12,956 nt of DNA from JAGXLC01 sp046545795 (GCA_046545795.1 JBKGZD010000066.1:1-12956), one strand, 5' to 3'. Shown: positions 5,852 through 12,956, numbered from the stretch's first letter. Translations and numbers: made by a program. The notes: a model not told the origin generated them from the letters alone.

Positions 5852-6217
5852 TTAATACTGTTTGATTATGTCTTTTAGCTTTTTTAAATCCAAAGGCTTG
5901 GTTAAATAATCACTTGCACCCATTTGCAGCGCTTTATCCTGACTCTCTGTATCGTCTCTTGCTGTAACCATTATTATTGGAGTGCTTTTTAATTTATTTG
6001 TCTCTTTGAGTTTTTGCAGGATATCATAACCATCTATGCCGGGCATCATTATATCCATCAATACCAAAAAATATGTCTTGCTATTGAGCAGTTTAAGAGC
6101 TTCTTTCCCTGAGTAAGCATATTCTATATCAAACCCTTCTTCTTCCAGTAACTTTTGTAATAGAAAGACATTGGTTTCTGAATCATCAACGACTAATATT
6201 TTTTTGTTTTCACCCAT
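5852..6217 (-). CDS. Single-domain response regulator (receiver only)
   Basis: This 121-residue protein is a stand-alone CheY-like receiver domain with no output domain. The acidic pocket is Asp11-Asp12 (VVDDSETN), the phosphoacceptor is Asp55 (VLMDIMMPGIDG), and the switch residues are Thr85 (MVTARDD) and Lys107 (LTKPLD). All residues needed for phosphorylation are present. The sequence type resembles receivers that work with hybrid sensor kinases or act in phosphorelays. No histidine kinase lies in the window, so it is an orphan here. It converges with the aminotransferase gene and is divergent from mltG. ATG at 6217 gives the usual short lead-in before the first strand. Output could be protein-protein interaction or phosphate transfer; which is unknown. 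Confidence 0.95.
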   Translation of the reverse strand: MGENKKILVVDDSETNVFLLQKLLEEEGFDIEYAYSGKEALKLLNSKTYFLVLMDIMMPGIDGYDILQKLKETNKLKSTPIIMVTARDDTESQDKALQMGASDYLTKPLDLKKLKDIIKQY

Positions 6218-6289
6218 AATTTACATCAATTTCTAACACTAAAATAAAGAGTTTTTTATTATCAACAAGAAAATAAAGTTATTTATTTT

Positions 6290-6299
6290 AAGTTAACTT
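6290..6299. promoter_or_regulatory. AAGTTAACTT palindrome between divergent genes
   Basis: A perfect 10-bp palindrome sits 14 bp upstream of the candidate mltG -7 element (6313-6320), in the 130-bp divergent gap between the response regulator and mltG. Position suits an operator, but a 10-bp AT-rich palindrome can occur by chance. Confidence 0.2.
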
Positions 6300-6312
6300 G
6301 AATATAAACATA

Positions 6313-6320
6313 TAAATTTG
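6313..6320 (+). promoter_or_regulatory. -7 promoter element for mltG
   Basis: TAAATTTG matches TAnnTTTG. It overlaps the TTG at 6318 that would be the longest start of mltG, so transcription would begin after that codon, near 6326, about 22 nt before the ATG at 6348. No good TTTG -33 match lies at the usual distance. Confidence 0.45.
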
Positions 6321-6347
6321 CCAAATTCATTATTCAAAGCAGAAGAA

Positions 6348-7397
6348 ATGAGAAAAAAAAGTTCACAAAAAAAAACAATTGCCACTGGTTTAGTCATAAT
6401 TCTCCTTATTTTTGGCAGTATAAAAGCTTATCAGTTATTCCGGGATATATACGGCTCCAATGTAAAAATTGAAAAAGAATACCGCCATATCCATATTCCA
6501 AGTGATTCTGAGCTCCATGATGTTGTTGAAATTCTCAGTGCAGATAATGTTCTGAAAGATAGTTCAAGCTTTCTGTGGCTGGCAAAGAAAAAAAACTATC
6601 AAAAACATATTAATCCGGGTCGTTATAAAATCAGAAACAACATGAATAACAATGACCTTATTAACTTATTACGGTCTGGAGAACAAACCCCGGTAAAACT
6701 GGTAATAAATAATATAAGAACCAAAGAAGATTTAGCCGGTAAGATTTCCTCCCAGATTGAAGCTGATTCAACACGATTAATAGAACTTCTGCAGAACGAT
6801 GATTCTCTTCAGCCATATGGGTTTACCAGCCTTACTGTACATGCTATGATTATTCCCAATACATATGAATTTTGGTGGGATACATCAGCTGAAGAATTTA
6901 TGAAGCGTATGAATACGGAATATGAAAAATTCTGGGACAGCACAAGGAAAGAAAAGGCTGAAAAATTAAATCTGACAAGGACAGAAGTAACAACCTTAGC
7001 CTCCATTGTTGATGAAGAAACAATCCGTGATGACGAGATGCCTAAGATTGCAGGTGTTTATGTTAACAGATTACAAAGAGGCATGCGACTGCAGGCTGAT
7101 CCAACAATAAAATTTGCTATGGGAGACGTTACAATACAGCGGGTTTTGAAGAAATACCTTGAAAAAGAGTCACCATACAATACATATAAAAATTACGGAC
7201 TCCCTCCGGGGCCAATTTCTTTTCCTTCAATAAAGGCGATTGAATCTGTTTTAAACTATGAAAAACATGATTACCTCTATTTCTCTGCAAAGCCTGATTT
7301 TTCAGGATACCACAATTTTTCCAAAACCCACAGGCAACACATAAACAATGCAAGAAAATACCAAAGAGCACTTAACGAAAAAAGAATTCTGAATTAA
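6348..7397 (+). CDS. mltG: Endolytic murein transglycosylase MltG (YceG family)
   Basis: The protein cleaves nascent peptidoglycan glycan strands within the chain, ending their elongation, and is anchored in the inner membrane with its catalytic domain in the periplasm. From the ATG it has 349 residues: a lysine-rich N-terminus, one membrane helix (about residues 11-28), a LysM-like region, and the YceG catalytic domain. The catalytic signature is ASIVDEETIRDDEMPKIAGV, with the conserved glutamate at 223 or 224, followed by NRLQRGMRLQADPTI and, near the C-terminus, LPPGPISFPSIKAI and the YLYFSA...H.FSKTH.QH segment. An in-frame TTG at 6318 would add ten residues, but it lies inside the probable -7 element, so the ATG is preferred. 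A one-residue-changed NPG block (FPS) is a small oddity. The MFS gene follows after 26 nt and is probably co-transcribed. Confidence 0.93.
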   Translation: MRKKSSQKKTIATGLVIILLIFGSIKAYQLFRDIYGSNVKIEKEYRHIHIPSDSELHDVVEILSADNVLKDSSSFLWLAKKKNYQKHINPGRYKIRNNMNNNDLINLLRSGEQTPVKLVINNIRTKEDLAGKISSQIEADSTRLIELLQNDDSLQPYGFTSLTVHAMIIPNTYEFWWDTSAEEFMKRMNTEYEKFWDSTRKEKAEKLNLTRTEVTTLASIVDEETIRDDEMPKIAGVYVNRLQRGMRLQADPTIKFAMGDVTIQRVLKKYLEKESPYNTYKNYGLPPGPISFPSIKAIESVLNYEKHDYLYFSAKPDFSGYHNFSKTHRQHINNARKYQRALNEKRILN

Positions 7398-7423
7398 TTA
7401 AACCCACAAGAAAAAGAAATCAG

Positions 7424-8614
7424 TTGAATAGTTTACAGGCAAATATCATAAAGCTCTATTTAATTAAGATTTCTAAATGGTTTATGCTCTTCATGCCCAT
7501 TATTGTTCTGTTTTACAAGAACAATGGTCTTAGCATGCAAGATATTTTTACGCTCAAAGCAGCATACTCAATTGCTATAGTGCTTTTAGAAATACCTTCA
7601 GGCTATATTGCAGATGTTTTAGGAAGGAAGAAAACGTTAATTATAGGGGCATTTCTGGGATTTGCAGGGTTTCTTATTTATGATTTTTCATTTAATTTCT
7701 GGGGATTTTTGATGGCTGAACTTGTACTGGGAATCGGTCAGAGCTTAATTTCAGGAGCTGATTCAGCGCTTCTGTATGACTCCCTGAAAAAAATGAATAA
7801 AGAGAATAAATATTTGCGCTATGAAGGAAAAATGACAGCAATAGGGAATTTTGCAGAAGCTGCTGCTGGAATCATAGGTGGCCTCCTTGCTGAAATAAGC
7901 CTCAGAACACCCTTTTATACCCAAACAGCTGTGGCTTTTATTGCTATTCCAGCGGCATTAACACTAATAGAGCCTGTAAGATACCAGAAAATTTCCAGGA
8001 TGCGGTTTATTAATATTCTGGGAATTGTTAAATATACCCTTTTCAAGTCACATGCACTCAAGTGGCATATCATATTTTCTGCGGTAATTGGAACTTCTAC
8101 CTTAACAATGGCATGGTTTGTTCAGCCTTATTTTGAAAAAGTAGAACTAAAATTAGCCCTGTTTGGTGTTTTCTGGGCGCTTCTTAACTTATCAGTTGCC
8201 ATAACTTCATATTATGCACATAAGGTAGAGTTTAAATTTGGCCCAAAAAATCTAATTCTATTTATAGCCATCACACTCCCGGGTTTATACTTAATAATAA
8301 GCCAGATCGATATAATCTGGGGGATATCCATACTGTTTGTCTTTTACCTGGTAAGAGGCATAGCAACTCCCATATTAAAAGATTACATCAATAAACTGAC
8401 CGACTCTAACATTCGAGCTACAGTACTATCAGTAAGAAATTTTCTAATAAGAATTGTATTTGCCGGGGTGGGACCTTTTTTAGGGTGGTACACTGATCAC
8501 TATAGTTTATCCCAGGCACTTTTATTGTCAGGGGTAGTATTTATTCTGGCAGCATTAATTATATCCGCCTTCTTGCTAAAAAAAATAAATATAAATATAT
8601 CCTCTCAACAATAA
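7424..8614 (+). CDS. Major facilitator superfamily transporter
   Basis: This 396-residue protein has about 12 hydrophobic membrane segments. Between segments 2 and 3 is the MFS motif A variant GYIADVLGRKKTLIIG (with the Asp, Gly-Arg and basic pair), preceded by LEIPSG, typical of one broad MFS group with many uncharacterised members in Bacteroidota. A charged half-way loop (MNKENKYLRYEGK) and a short basic C-terminus are present. Start is taken as TTG at 7424: it gives a natural cytoplasmic lead-in to helix 1, and the first in-frame ATG would cut into that helix. Only 26 nt separate it from mltG, so it likely sits in the same operon. Substrate cannot be inferred; drug, sugar or metabolite efflux are all open. 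Its stop codon lies 4 nt from that of the convergent folD gene. Confidence 0.88.
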   Translation: MNSLQANIIKLYLIKISKWFMLFMPIIVLFYKNNGLSMQDIFTLKAAYSIAIVLLEIPSGYIADVLGRKKTLIIGAFLGFAGFLIYDFSFNFWGFLMAELVLGIGQSLISGADSALLYDSLKKMNKENKYLRYEGKMTAIGNFAEAAAGIIGGLLAEISLRTPFYTQTAVAFIAIPAALTLIEPVRYQKISRMRFINILGIVKYTLFKSHALKWHIIFSAVIGTSTLTMAWFVQPYFEKVELKLALFGVFWALLNLSVAITSYYAHKVEFKFGPKNLILFIAITLPGLYLIISQIDIIWGISILFVFYLVRGIATPILKDYINKLTDSNIRATVLSVRNFLIRIVFAGVGPFLGWYTDHYSLSQALLLSGVVFILAALIISAFLLKKININISSQQ

Positions 8615-8618
8615 TTAT

Positions 8619-9500
8619 TTATTTATAAACTTCATTACGAGAAGCTGACAGGGTATTCTGAAGCAATGAAACAATCGTCATTGGTCCGACTCCGCCAGGG
8701 ACCGGTGTAATATAACTCACTTTATCCTTTACATCTTCGAACTGCACATCGCCTTTTAATTTCCAGCCTGATTTTGTTTTATCTGATTTTTCCCTGTGAA
8801 TGCCAACATCAATCACCACCGCTCCATTTTTTACCATGTCTCCTGTTACAAATTCTTTTTTACCTATGGCAACAATAAGGATATCGGCTTGAGCAGTTAT
8901 TTCTTTTAGGTTGTTTGTTCGTGAATGGCAAACAGTTACAGTTGCATTACCAGGCACTGCTTTCTGAATCATAAGGTTGGCAACAGGCTTACCAACAATA
9001 TTACTTCTTCCAAGTACAACACAATGTTTGCCTTCAGTATCTATTTCATATCGTTTAAAAAACTCAAGGATACCGGCTGGGGTAGCCGAAAGGTAAGCCG
9101 GTAGACCAATGACCATTCTTCCCATGTTTATTGGATGAAAACCATCCACGTCTTTTTTAGGATCTATAGCATTGATGATTTTTTGTTCATCAATATGCTC
9201 AGGCAATGGTAATTGAACTATAAAACCATCCACATCCTTATCTTCATTAAGTTCTTTTACTTTTTGCAGGAGGTCTTTTTCTGTTATATCATCCTCATAG
9301 CGTAAGACAGTGGATTCAAACCCTACCTGTTTGCATGACTTTTCTTTATGCGAAACGTAAGTCTCACTTGCACCATCATGTCCGACCAAAATTGCTGCCA
9401 GGTGTGGAACTTTTCCACCTTCCTCTTTAATTTTCTTAACTTCTTCTGCAATTTCGTCTTTAATCTGAGCGGAAAGCTTTTTGCCGTCAATTAATTCCAT
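8619..9500 (-). CDS. folD: Bifunctional methylenetetrahydrofolate dehydrogenase / methenyltetrahydrofolate cyclohydrolase
   Basis: This 293-residue cytoplasmic enzyme interconverts 5,10-methylene-, 5,10-methenyl- and 10-formyl-tetrahydrofolate using NADP(H), supplying one-carbon units for purines and formyl-methionine. Catalytic residues are in place: Tyr48 and Lys52 (YVSHKEK), Gln95 (VQLPLP) and Asp118 (KDVDGFHP). The nucleotide-binding block VVLGRSNIVGKP follows near residues 158-170, then VTVCHSRT, and the C-terminal TPVPGGVGPMT signature. Length is normal for the family. The ATG at 9500 lies 12 nt after the ffh stop codon, so ffh and folD form one operon. The gene ends 4 nt from the convergent MFS gene with no terminator between them. 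Confidence 0.97.
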   Translation of the reverse strand: MELIDGKKLSAQIKDEIAEEVKKIKEEGGKVPHLAAILVGHDGASETYVSHKEKSCKQVGFESTVLRYEDDITEKDLLQKVKELNEDKDVDGFIVQLPLPEHIDEQKIINAIDPKKDVDGFHPINMGRMVIGLPAYLSATPAGILEFFKRYEIDTEGKHCVVLGRSNIVGKPVANLMIQKAVPGNATVTVCHSRTNNLKEITAQADILIVAIGKKEFVTGDMVKNGAVVIDVGIHREKSDKTKSGWKLKGDVQFEDVKDKVSYITPVPGGVGPMTIVSLLQNTLSASRNEVYK

Positions 9501-9512
9501 ATTGATATTTTT

Positions 9513-10853
9513 TTACATTTTACCACCCATTGCCTGGAGGTTTTGCATCATATTTTTCATTCCTTTGCCATTCTTCATTTTTTTCATCATCTTTCTCATT
9601 TCAGTAAACTGCTTAATTATTCGATTCACCTCCTGTATGCTGTTACCACTTCCCTGGGCTATTCTTTTTCTTCTGCTTCCATTAAGCAATTTAGGATCTT
9701 TTCTTTCTTCGGGTGTCATGGAATATATAATGGCTTCAATCCCTTTAAATGCATCATCATCCATATCTATATTCTTTAGTGCCTTACCCATACCAGGAAT
9801 CATAGAAGCCAGGTCTTTAAAATTCCCCATCTTTTTAATCTGACGAATCTGTGACAGGAAATCTTCGAAATCAAACTTTTCCTGGGCTATTTTCTTATTT
9901 AATTTCTGTGCTTCTTGTTCGTCATATTGTTCCTGGGCTTTTTCCACCAGGGAAACAATGTCACCCATTCCCAGGATTCGGTCTGCCATACGATCCGGGT
10001 AAAAAACGTCTATATTTTCCATTTTTTCACCCGTACCTACAAATTTAACAGGCTTATTAACAACGGACCGTATTGAAAGTGCTGCACCACCACGTGTGTC
10101 ACCGTCCAGTTTTGTTAAGATAACCCCTTCATAATCTAGTCTTTCATTAAACTCTTTGGCAGTATTAACTGCATCCTGACCTGTCATGGAATCGACAACG
10201 AACAAGGTTTCATTTGGTTCAACAGCTTTTTTAATGCTTGCAACCTCATTCATCATCTGTTCATCAATGGCCAAACGCCCTGCGGTATCAATAATAACCA
10301 GGTCGTTTCCATTTTTCTTTGCTTCTTTTATAGCGTTTTTAGCAATTTTTACAGGTTCCTTATTACCATCTTCCGTATAAACGGGGACATCAATTTGTTC
10401 ACCAACAACTTTCAACTGATCGATTGCCGCAGGCCTGTAAACGTCACACGCAACCAATAGCGGATTTTTCCCTTTTTTAGTCTTTAAAAATTGCCCCAGT
10501 TTACCTGTGAATGTTGTTTTCCCTGAACCCTGAAGTCCGGCAAGTAAAATAACCGAAGGATTACCGGAAAGGTCAAGTTCAGCAGCCGTTCCTCCCATTA
10601 GATTGGCTAACTCATCGTGAACGAGTTTAACCATTAATTGTCCGGGCTTTACAGACTCAACGACCTTCTGTCCTATTGCTTTTTCTTTTACTGTATTTGT
10701 AAAATCTTTAGCTATCTTGAAATTAACGTCTGCATCCAGTAATGCCCTTCGAACATCTTTTAATGTTTCTGCAATGTTTACTTCAGATATTCTGCCTTGC
10801 CCTTTTAGTATCTTAAACGATTGTTCTAACCGGTCCGTAAGACTATCAAACAT
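9513..10853 (-). CDS. ffh: Signal recognition particle protein Ffh (SRP54)
   Basis: This 446-residue GTPase binds signal sequences and transmembrane helices as they leave the ribosome and, with 4.5S RNA and FtsY, delivers them to the membrane. The N domain covers about residues 1-85. The G domain carries GLQGSGKTT (106-114), DVYRPAA (137-143), DTAGR (189-193) and TKLDGD (247-252). The methionine-rich M domain (from about 325) includes the RNA-binding RRKRIAQGSG helix-turn and ends in a MMKKMK...MKNMMQ...MGGKM tail rich in methionines for binding hydrophobic signals. Length is standard. The ATG at 10853 opens the typical MFDSLTDRLEQSFK start. folD follows after 12 nt. No 4.5S RNA gene is seen nearby. 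Confidence 0.98.
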   Translation of the reverse strand: MFDSLTDRLEQSFKILKGQGRISEVNIAETLKDVRRALLDADVNFKIAKDFTNTVKEKAIGQKVVESVKPGQLMVKLVHDELANLMGGTAAELDLSGNPSVILLAGLQGSGKTTFTGKLGQFLKTKKGKNPLLVACDVYRPAAIDQLKVVGEQIDVPVYTEDGNKEPVKIAKNAIKEAKKNGNDLVIIDTAGRLAIDEQMMNEVASIKKAVEPNETLFVVDSMTGQDAVNTAKEFNERLDYEGVILTKLDGDTRGGAALSIRSVVNKPVKFVGTGEKMENIDVFYPDRMADRILGMGDIVSLVEKAQEQYDEQEAQKLNKKIAQEKFDFEDFLSQIRQIKKMGNFKDLASMIPGMGKALKNIDMDDDAFKGIEAIIYSMTPEERKDPKLLNGSRRKRIAQGSGNSIQEVNRIIKQFTEMRKMMKKMKNGKGMKNMMQNLQAMGGKM

Positions 10854-10890
10854 ATTCTTAATTCTTTATTTGTTTTTAAAAATTGAATTG

Positions 10891-10898
10891 CAAAAATA
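10891..10898 (-). promoter_or_regulatory. Candidate -7 element for ffh-folD
   Basis: Minus-strand TATTTTTG fits TAnnTTTG and would start transcription near 10886, about 33 nt before ffh, a typical distance. No TTTG -33 element is obvious. A second candidate, TATATTTC (10985 down to 10978), differs at one base and would give a leader of about 120 nt including the mini-ORF at 10935-10964. Confidence 0.35.
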
Positions 10899-10934
10899 AT
10901 AAAAATAACTGTCACATAAAAAGCAGATTTGTTC

Positions 10935-10964
10935 CTAAACAATTAACAACAAAACCTTTTTCAT
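10935..10964 (-). other. Possible 9-codon hydrophobic leader ORF upstream of ffh
   Basis: On the minus strand ATG at 10964 opens MKKVLLLIV and closes with TAG at 10937-10935. This looks like the basic and hydrophobic start of a signal peptide. The -7-like TATATTTC lies about 13 nt before the ATG, with TTGG 15 nt further up. The frame ends 81 nt before ffh. It could be a leader peptide, a decayed lipoprotein gene start, or chance; the bases after the stop show no further coding pattern. Confidence 0.2.
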
Positions 10965-11124
10965 GTTTGCTACTTTCGAAATATAAACGCACCTAATCAA
11001 CCAATATTTTAAAATAAATAATTGTTTCTGGTAATCCGATTATTCTAAAAACAGCGTAACCAAAATTTTCCTTTACAGAGAAAACCCGGATTTAGGATTG
11101 TTCACAACATACTTTATACTTAAT

Positions 11125-11646
11125 CTATAATATCTCAGCGTCTACGATGAATTTCGTATATAGGTCAATTTCATGATCCTGGTTTATGGTTTCATCTGTG
11201 GTGACTGTCACTTTCACCTGGAAAGAATCTTTTAACAAATATTCTTTCAAATCAACGGAAGTAGTTTGCAGTTCAAGGGTACTTCCAACATCATCAGGGA
11301 TGCTATTTCTTGACGCGATAAGAGTGTCATTCATACCATCTGCTCCCAGGTATACTTCTATATCATTGAGAAAACTGAAATCGCTATCCTGCGGACTTGA
11401 AATTGTCATATTCAATCCCGTCAGGGTAATTTCCTCAATAAGATCCGCACTGGTATTATTCTGTGAAAATTCTTGTGAAGTATTGGTCTCTATTTCAGGT
11501 GTACTAATGCTGAATGGTGTGTCAACATCCAGTGTTCCAGGGATGGTAAAAGAAGTTTCGTAGTCCAGATCAAATTCAGTCATTTCATCGAGGTGTTCAC
11601 AGGTAGTCAATGAAAAAACAATTGCAACTAAAATTAACTTTCTCAT
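11125..11646 (-). CDS. Small predicted lipoprotein of unknown function
   Basis: This 173-residue protein begins with a short signal peptide (MRKLILVAIVFSL) ending at a lipobox-like LTTC, with Cys16 the probable lipidated residue. The third lipobox position is Thr instead of the usual Gly/Ala/Ser, which weakens the call slightly. Residues after the cysteine are acidic (EHLDEMTEFDLD), and acidic residues there can direct Bacteroidota lipoproteins to the cell surface. The mature part is predicted beta-rich and Thr/Ser/Asp/Glu-rich, with alternating hydrophobic residues (for example ITLTGLNMTISS) and no cysteine. Similar small lipoproteins occur in this phylum, but I know no function. It appears to be a single-gene unit, divergent from the glycosyltransferase. 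Confidence 0.8.
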   Translation of the reverse strand: MRKLILVAIVFSLTTCEHLDEMTEFDLDYETSFTIPGTLDVDTPFSISTPEIETNTSQEFSQNNTSADLIEEITLTGLNMTISSPQDSDFSFLNDIEVYLGADGMNDTLIASRNSIPDDVGSTLELQTTSVDLKEYLLKDSFQVKVTVTTDETINQDHEIDLYTKFIVDAEIL

Positions 11647-11685
11647 GGTTTTATGGTTTTGATGTATACATTAAATTTAACACAA

Positions 11686-11693
11686 CAAAACTA
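11686..11693 (-). promoter_or_regulatory. -7 promoter element for the lipoprotein gene
   Basis: Minus-strand TAGTTTTG matches TAnnTTTG. Transcription would begin near 11681, about 35 nt before the ATG at 11646. No -33 TTTG is visible at the usual distance. Confidence 0.45.
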
Positions 11694-11742
11694 AACCATT
11701 TGTTTAATTTTCCATATATTTCAATCCAATATAAAAAAGGAT

Positions 11743-12750
11743 ATGCATTTTCCTGAAATAACAGTCATCCTACCTTATTTCAATGCCGAAAACACCCTTA
11801 ACAGGGCTGTTCAAAGCATCGTATCACAAACTTTCAAAAATTTTGAATGCATTCTTGTCGATAACAATTCAATCGATGAAAGTCGTTCTATAGCTGTTAA
11901 ATGGCAAGCAAAAGACTCCAGGATAAAACTTATGGAAGAATCGAGACAAGGGGTGGTCTTTGCTTTTGGAAAAGCAGCAGAAAATGCTTCCGGGAAATAT
12001 ATTGCCAGGATGGATGCCGATGACTACGCACATCTCAGGCGTCTGGAGTTACAGTATGCTCACCTGGAAAAGAATCCGGAAGTGGAAGTGATAAGCGGAC
12101 TGGTTAATCATACATCCAAATTCCGCAGACGAGATGGACTAAAGCATTATGTAGACTGGACGAACAATGTAATATCATACGAAGAGATTTGTATCAACCG
12201 GTTTATTGACTCACCCATTATCAACCCTACAGCTATGTGGAGGAAAGAAACAAATAAAAAATTCGGACTATACCGGCATGGAAACTTTCCGGAAGATTAT
12301 GAGATGTGGCTGCGCTGGTTGTACCAGGGAGTTCGCATTGAAAAAATCCCGCACATTGTTTTAGACTGGCATGATTCAGACAGCAGATTGACACGTACCC
12401 ATCCCTCTTACAGTGATGAAGCGTTTTACCGGATAAAAACACAATACCTGGTCCTCTGGCTCAAACAAAATAATCAGTTCCATCCGCATGTAACTGTGTG
12501 GGGAGCCAGCAAAATATCAAGAAAAAGAGCAGAAATGCTGGAAAATGATAGCATTACAATCGACAATTTCATTGATATTAAGAAAACCAGGCAAATAGAT
12601 TCCAGTGTACTCTTCTACAAAGATATACCACCCCCGGGAAAAATATTTATATTGGTATATGTGAGACAGTGGGATGCAAAAAGAAAAATAAAGCAATACC
12701 TGGAAAGCCTTGGATACAGTGAAGGAAAAAATTATTTGCTTGTATCCTGA
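11743..12750 (+). CDS. Family 2 glycosyltransferase with a C-terminal Rossmann-like domain
   Basis: This 335-residue protein is predicted to transfer a sugar from a nucleotide-sugar donor to an unknown acceptor, likely a cell-surface glycan. The GT-A fold starts with TVILPYFNAENTLNRAVQSI (7-26) and SQTFKNFECILVDNNSID (28-45). The metal/nucleotide-binding motif is MDADD (90-94), and the probable catalytic base region is PEDYEMWLRW with Glu184-Asp185. From about residue 247 a second domain begins with VTVWGASKISRKRAEML, then IDNFIDI and a closing ILVYVR...KIKQYLESLGYSEGKNYLLVS, which looks like a small nucleotide-binding fold recurring at the C-terminus of some Bacteroidota GT2 proteins. No membrane helix. 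The ATG at 11743 directly precedes the first strand. No other glycan genes are visible beside it; its own promoter is weak (TATATTTC at 11715-11722). Confidence 0.9.
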   Translation: MHFPEITVILPYFNAENTLNRAVQSIVSQTFKNFECILVDNNSIDESRSIAVKWQAKDSRIKLMEESRQGVVFAFGKAAENASGKYIARMDADDYAHLRRLELQYAHLEKNPEVEVISGLVNHTSKFRRRDGLKHYVDWTNNVISYEEICINRFIDSPIINPTAMWRKETNKKFGLYRHGNFPEDYEMWLRWLYQGVRIEKIPHIVLDWHDSDSRLTRTHPSYSDEAFYRIKTQYLVLWLKQNNQFHPHVTVWGASKISRKRAEMLENDSITIDNFIDIKKTRQIDSSVLFYKDIPPPGKIFILVYVRQWDAKRKIKQYLESLGYSEGKNYLLVS

Positions 12751-12762
12751 AAAAGCAGATAG

Positions 12763-12777
12763 TAAGTTTGAAACTTA
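12763..12777 (+). promoter_or_regulatory. 15-bp palindrome overlapping a -7-like element
   Basis: TAAGTTTGAAACTTA is a perfect palindrome about a central G, 13 nt after the glycosyltransferase stop. Its first eight bases, TAAGTTTG, fit the TAnnTTTG promoter consensus, and a TTTG lies at 12735-12738, although the 24-nt spacing is long. It may be an operator on a promoter for a gene to the right, or a weak 3' hairpin. Confidence 0.25.
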
Positions 12778-12900
12778 AAATGCACCATTGAAATAAATTG
12801 GTCATTTAGTCTCAATTAAACATATAGATAAAAAACTAACCAACCTTTATTTCTAAGATATATCCCATTATCTAAGAATAAGACTTATGGGTATTATAAC

Positions 12901-12939
12901 AAAAATTAGACCAGGCCAAAAGATTATGACCTGGTCTAA
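12901..12939 (-). terminator. Intrinsic terminator for a minus-strand gene beyond the right edge
   Basis: TTAGACCAGG (12906-12915) and CCTGGTCTAA (12930-12939) form a perfect 10-bp stem around a 14-nt loop. On the minus strand the stem is followed by TTTTT (12905 down to 12901). On the plus strand no T-run follows. The orientation therefore predicts a leftward gene ending at or just past the right edge of the window; minus-strand stop codons near 12936-12949 are compatible. Confidence 0.6.
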
Positions 12940-12956
12940 AAGGCAACTATGAAAAC

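Noticed and set aside
6318..6347. TTG at 6318 as the mltG start
   Set aside because: It lies within the likely -7 promoter element, and an in-frame ATG follows at 6348 directly before the basic lead-in of the membrane helix.
10854..11124. 4.5S RNA gene near ffh
   Set aside because: No long hairpin with the conserved GGAA tetraloop region could be found in the gap.
12949..12956. Start of a rightward gene (ATGAAAAC)
   Set aside because: Only eight bases are visible, and the adjacent terminator orientation favours a leftward gene ending here.
1..12956. A new defence, mobile or biosynthetic system
   Set aside because: All larger frames belong to housekeeping or common families, and no cluster of unknown genes, integrase, transposase or nuclease is present.

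Overview
The window looks like ordinary chromosomal DNA from a low-GC member of the Bacteroidota, probably near the Bacteroidales/Marinilabiliales. Three things support this. Genes lack purine-rich ribosome binding sites. Several starts are preceded by the Bacteroidota sigma factor -7 element TAnnTTTG (before the aminotransferase, mltG, ffh, the DUF7935-like gene and the lipoprotein gene). The gene families are also typical of the phylum: a short IorA without a ferredoxin domain, a DUF7935-like membrane protein and a small acidic lipoprotein. The genus assignment is inference.

Layout. Positions 1-418 are non-coding and rich in small repeats and hairpins: an 11-bp tandem repeat, several stem-loops, and a long hairpin with a T-run that probably terminates the operon to its right. 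Positions 419-2706 (minus strand) hold iorA-iorB, encoding indolepyruvate:ferredoxin oxidoreductase, behind a 290-bp leader with potential structure. Positions 2999-3992 (minus strand) hold a membrane-anchored hypothetical gene followed by a YjbQ/UPF0047 gene. A divergent promoter region separates these from a class I aminotransferase (4193-5389, plus strand), which could supply the aryl-pyruvates used by Ior. A 460-bp repeat-rich gap follows. Then come a single-domain response regulator (minus) and the divergent pair mltG and an MFS transporter (plus). The MFS gene converges with ffh-folD (minus strand) at a 4-nt gap. The window ends with a small lipoprotein gene (minus), a divergent two-domain family 2 glycosyltransferase (plus), and a 206-bp tail carrying a palindrome and a minus-strand terminator.

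Functions. Most genes are housekeeping: protein targeting (Ffh), one-carbon metabolism (FolD), peptidoglycan chain-length control (MltG), and amino-acid transamination and fermentation (aminotransferase, Ior). I found no CRISPR array, tRNA, rRNA, insertion sequence, phage gene, toxin-antitoxin pair or recognisable defence system. I see no convincing new multi-gene system. The best leads are non-coding: the hairpin-dense island after iorB, the iorA leader, a 9-codon hydrophobic mini-ORF upstream of ffh, and a 15-codon mini-ORF between iorA and iorB.
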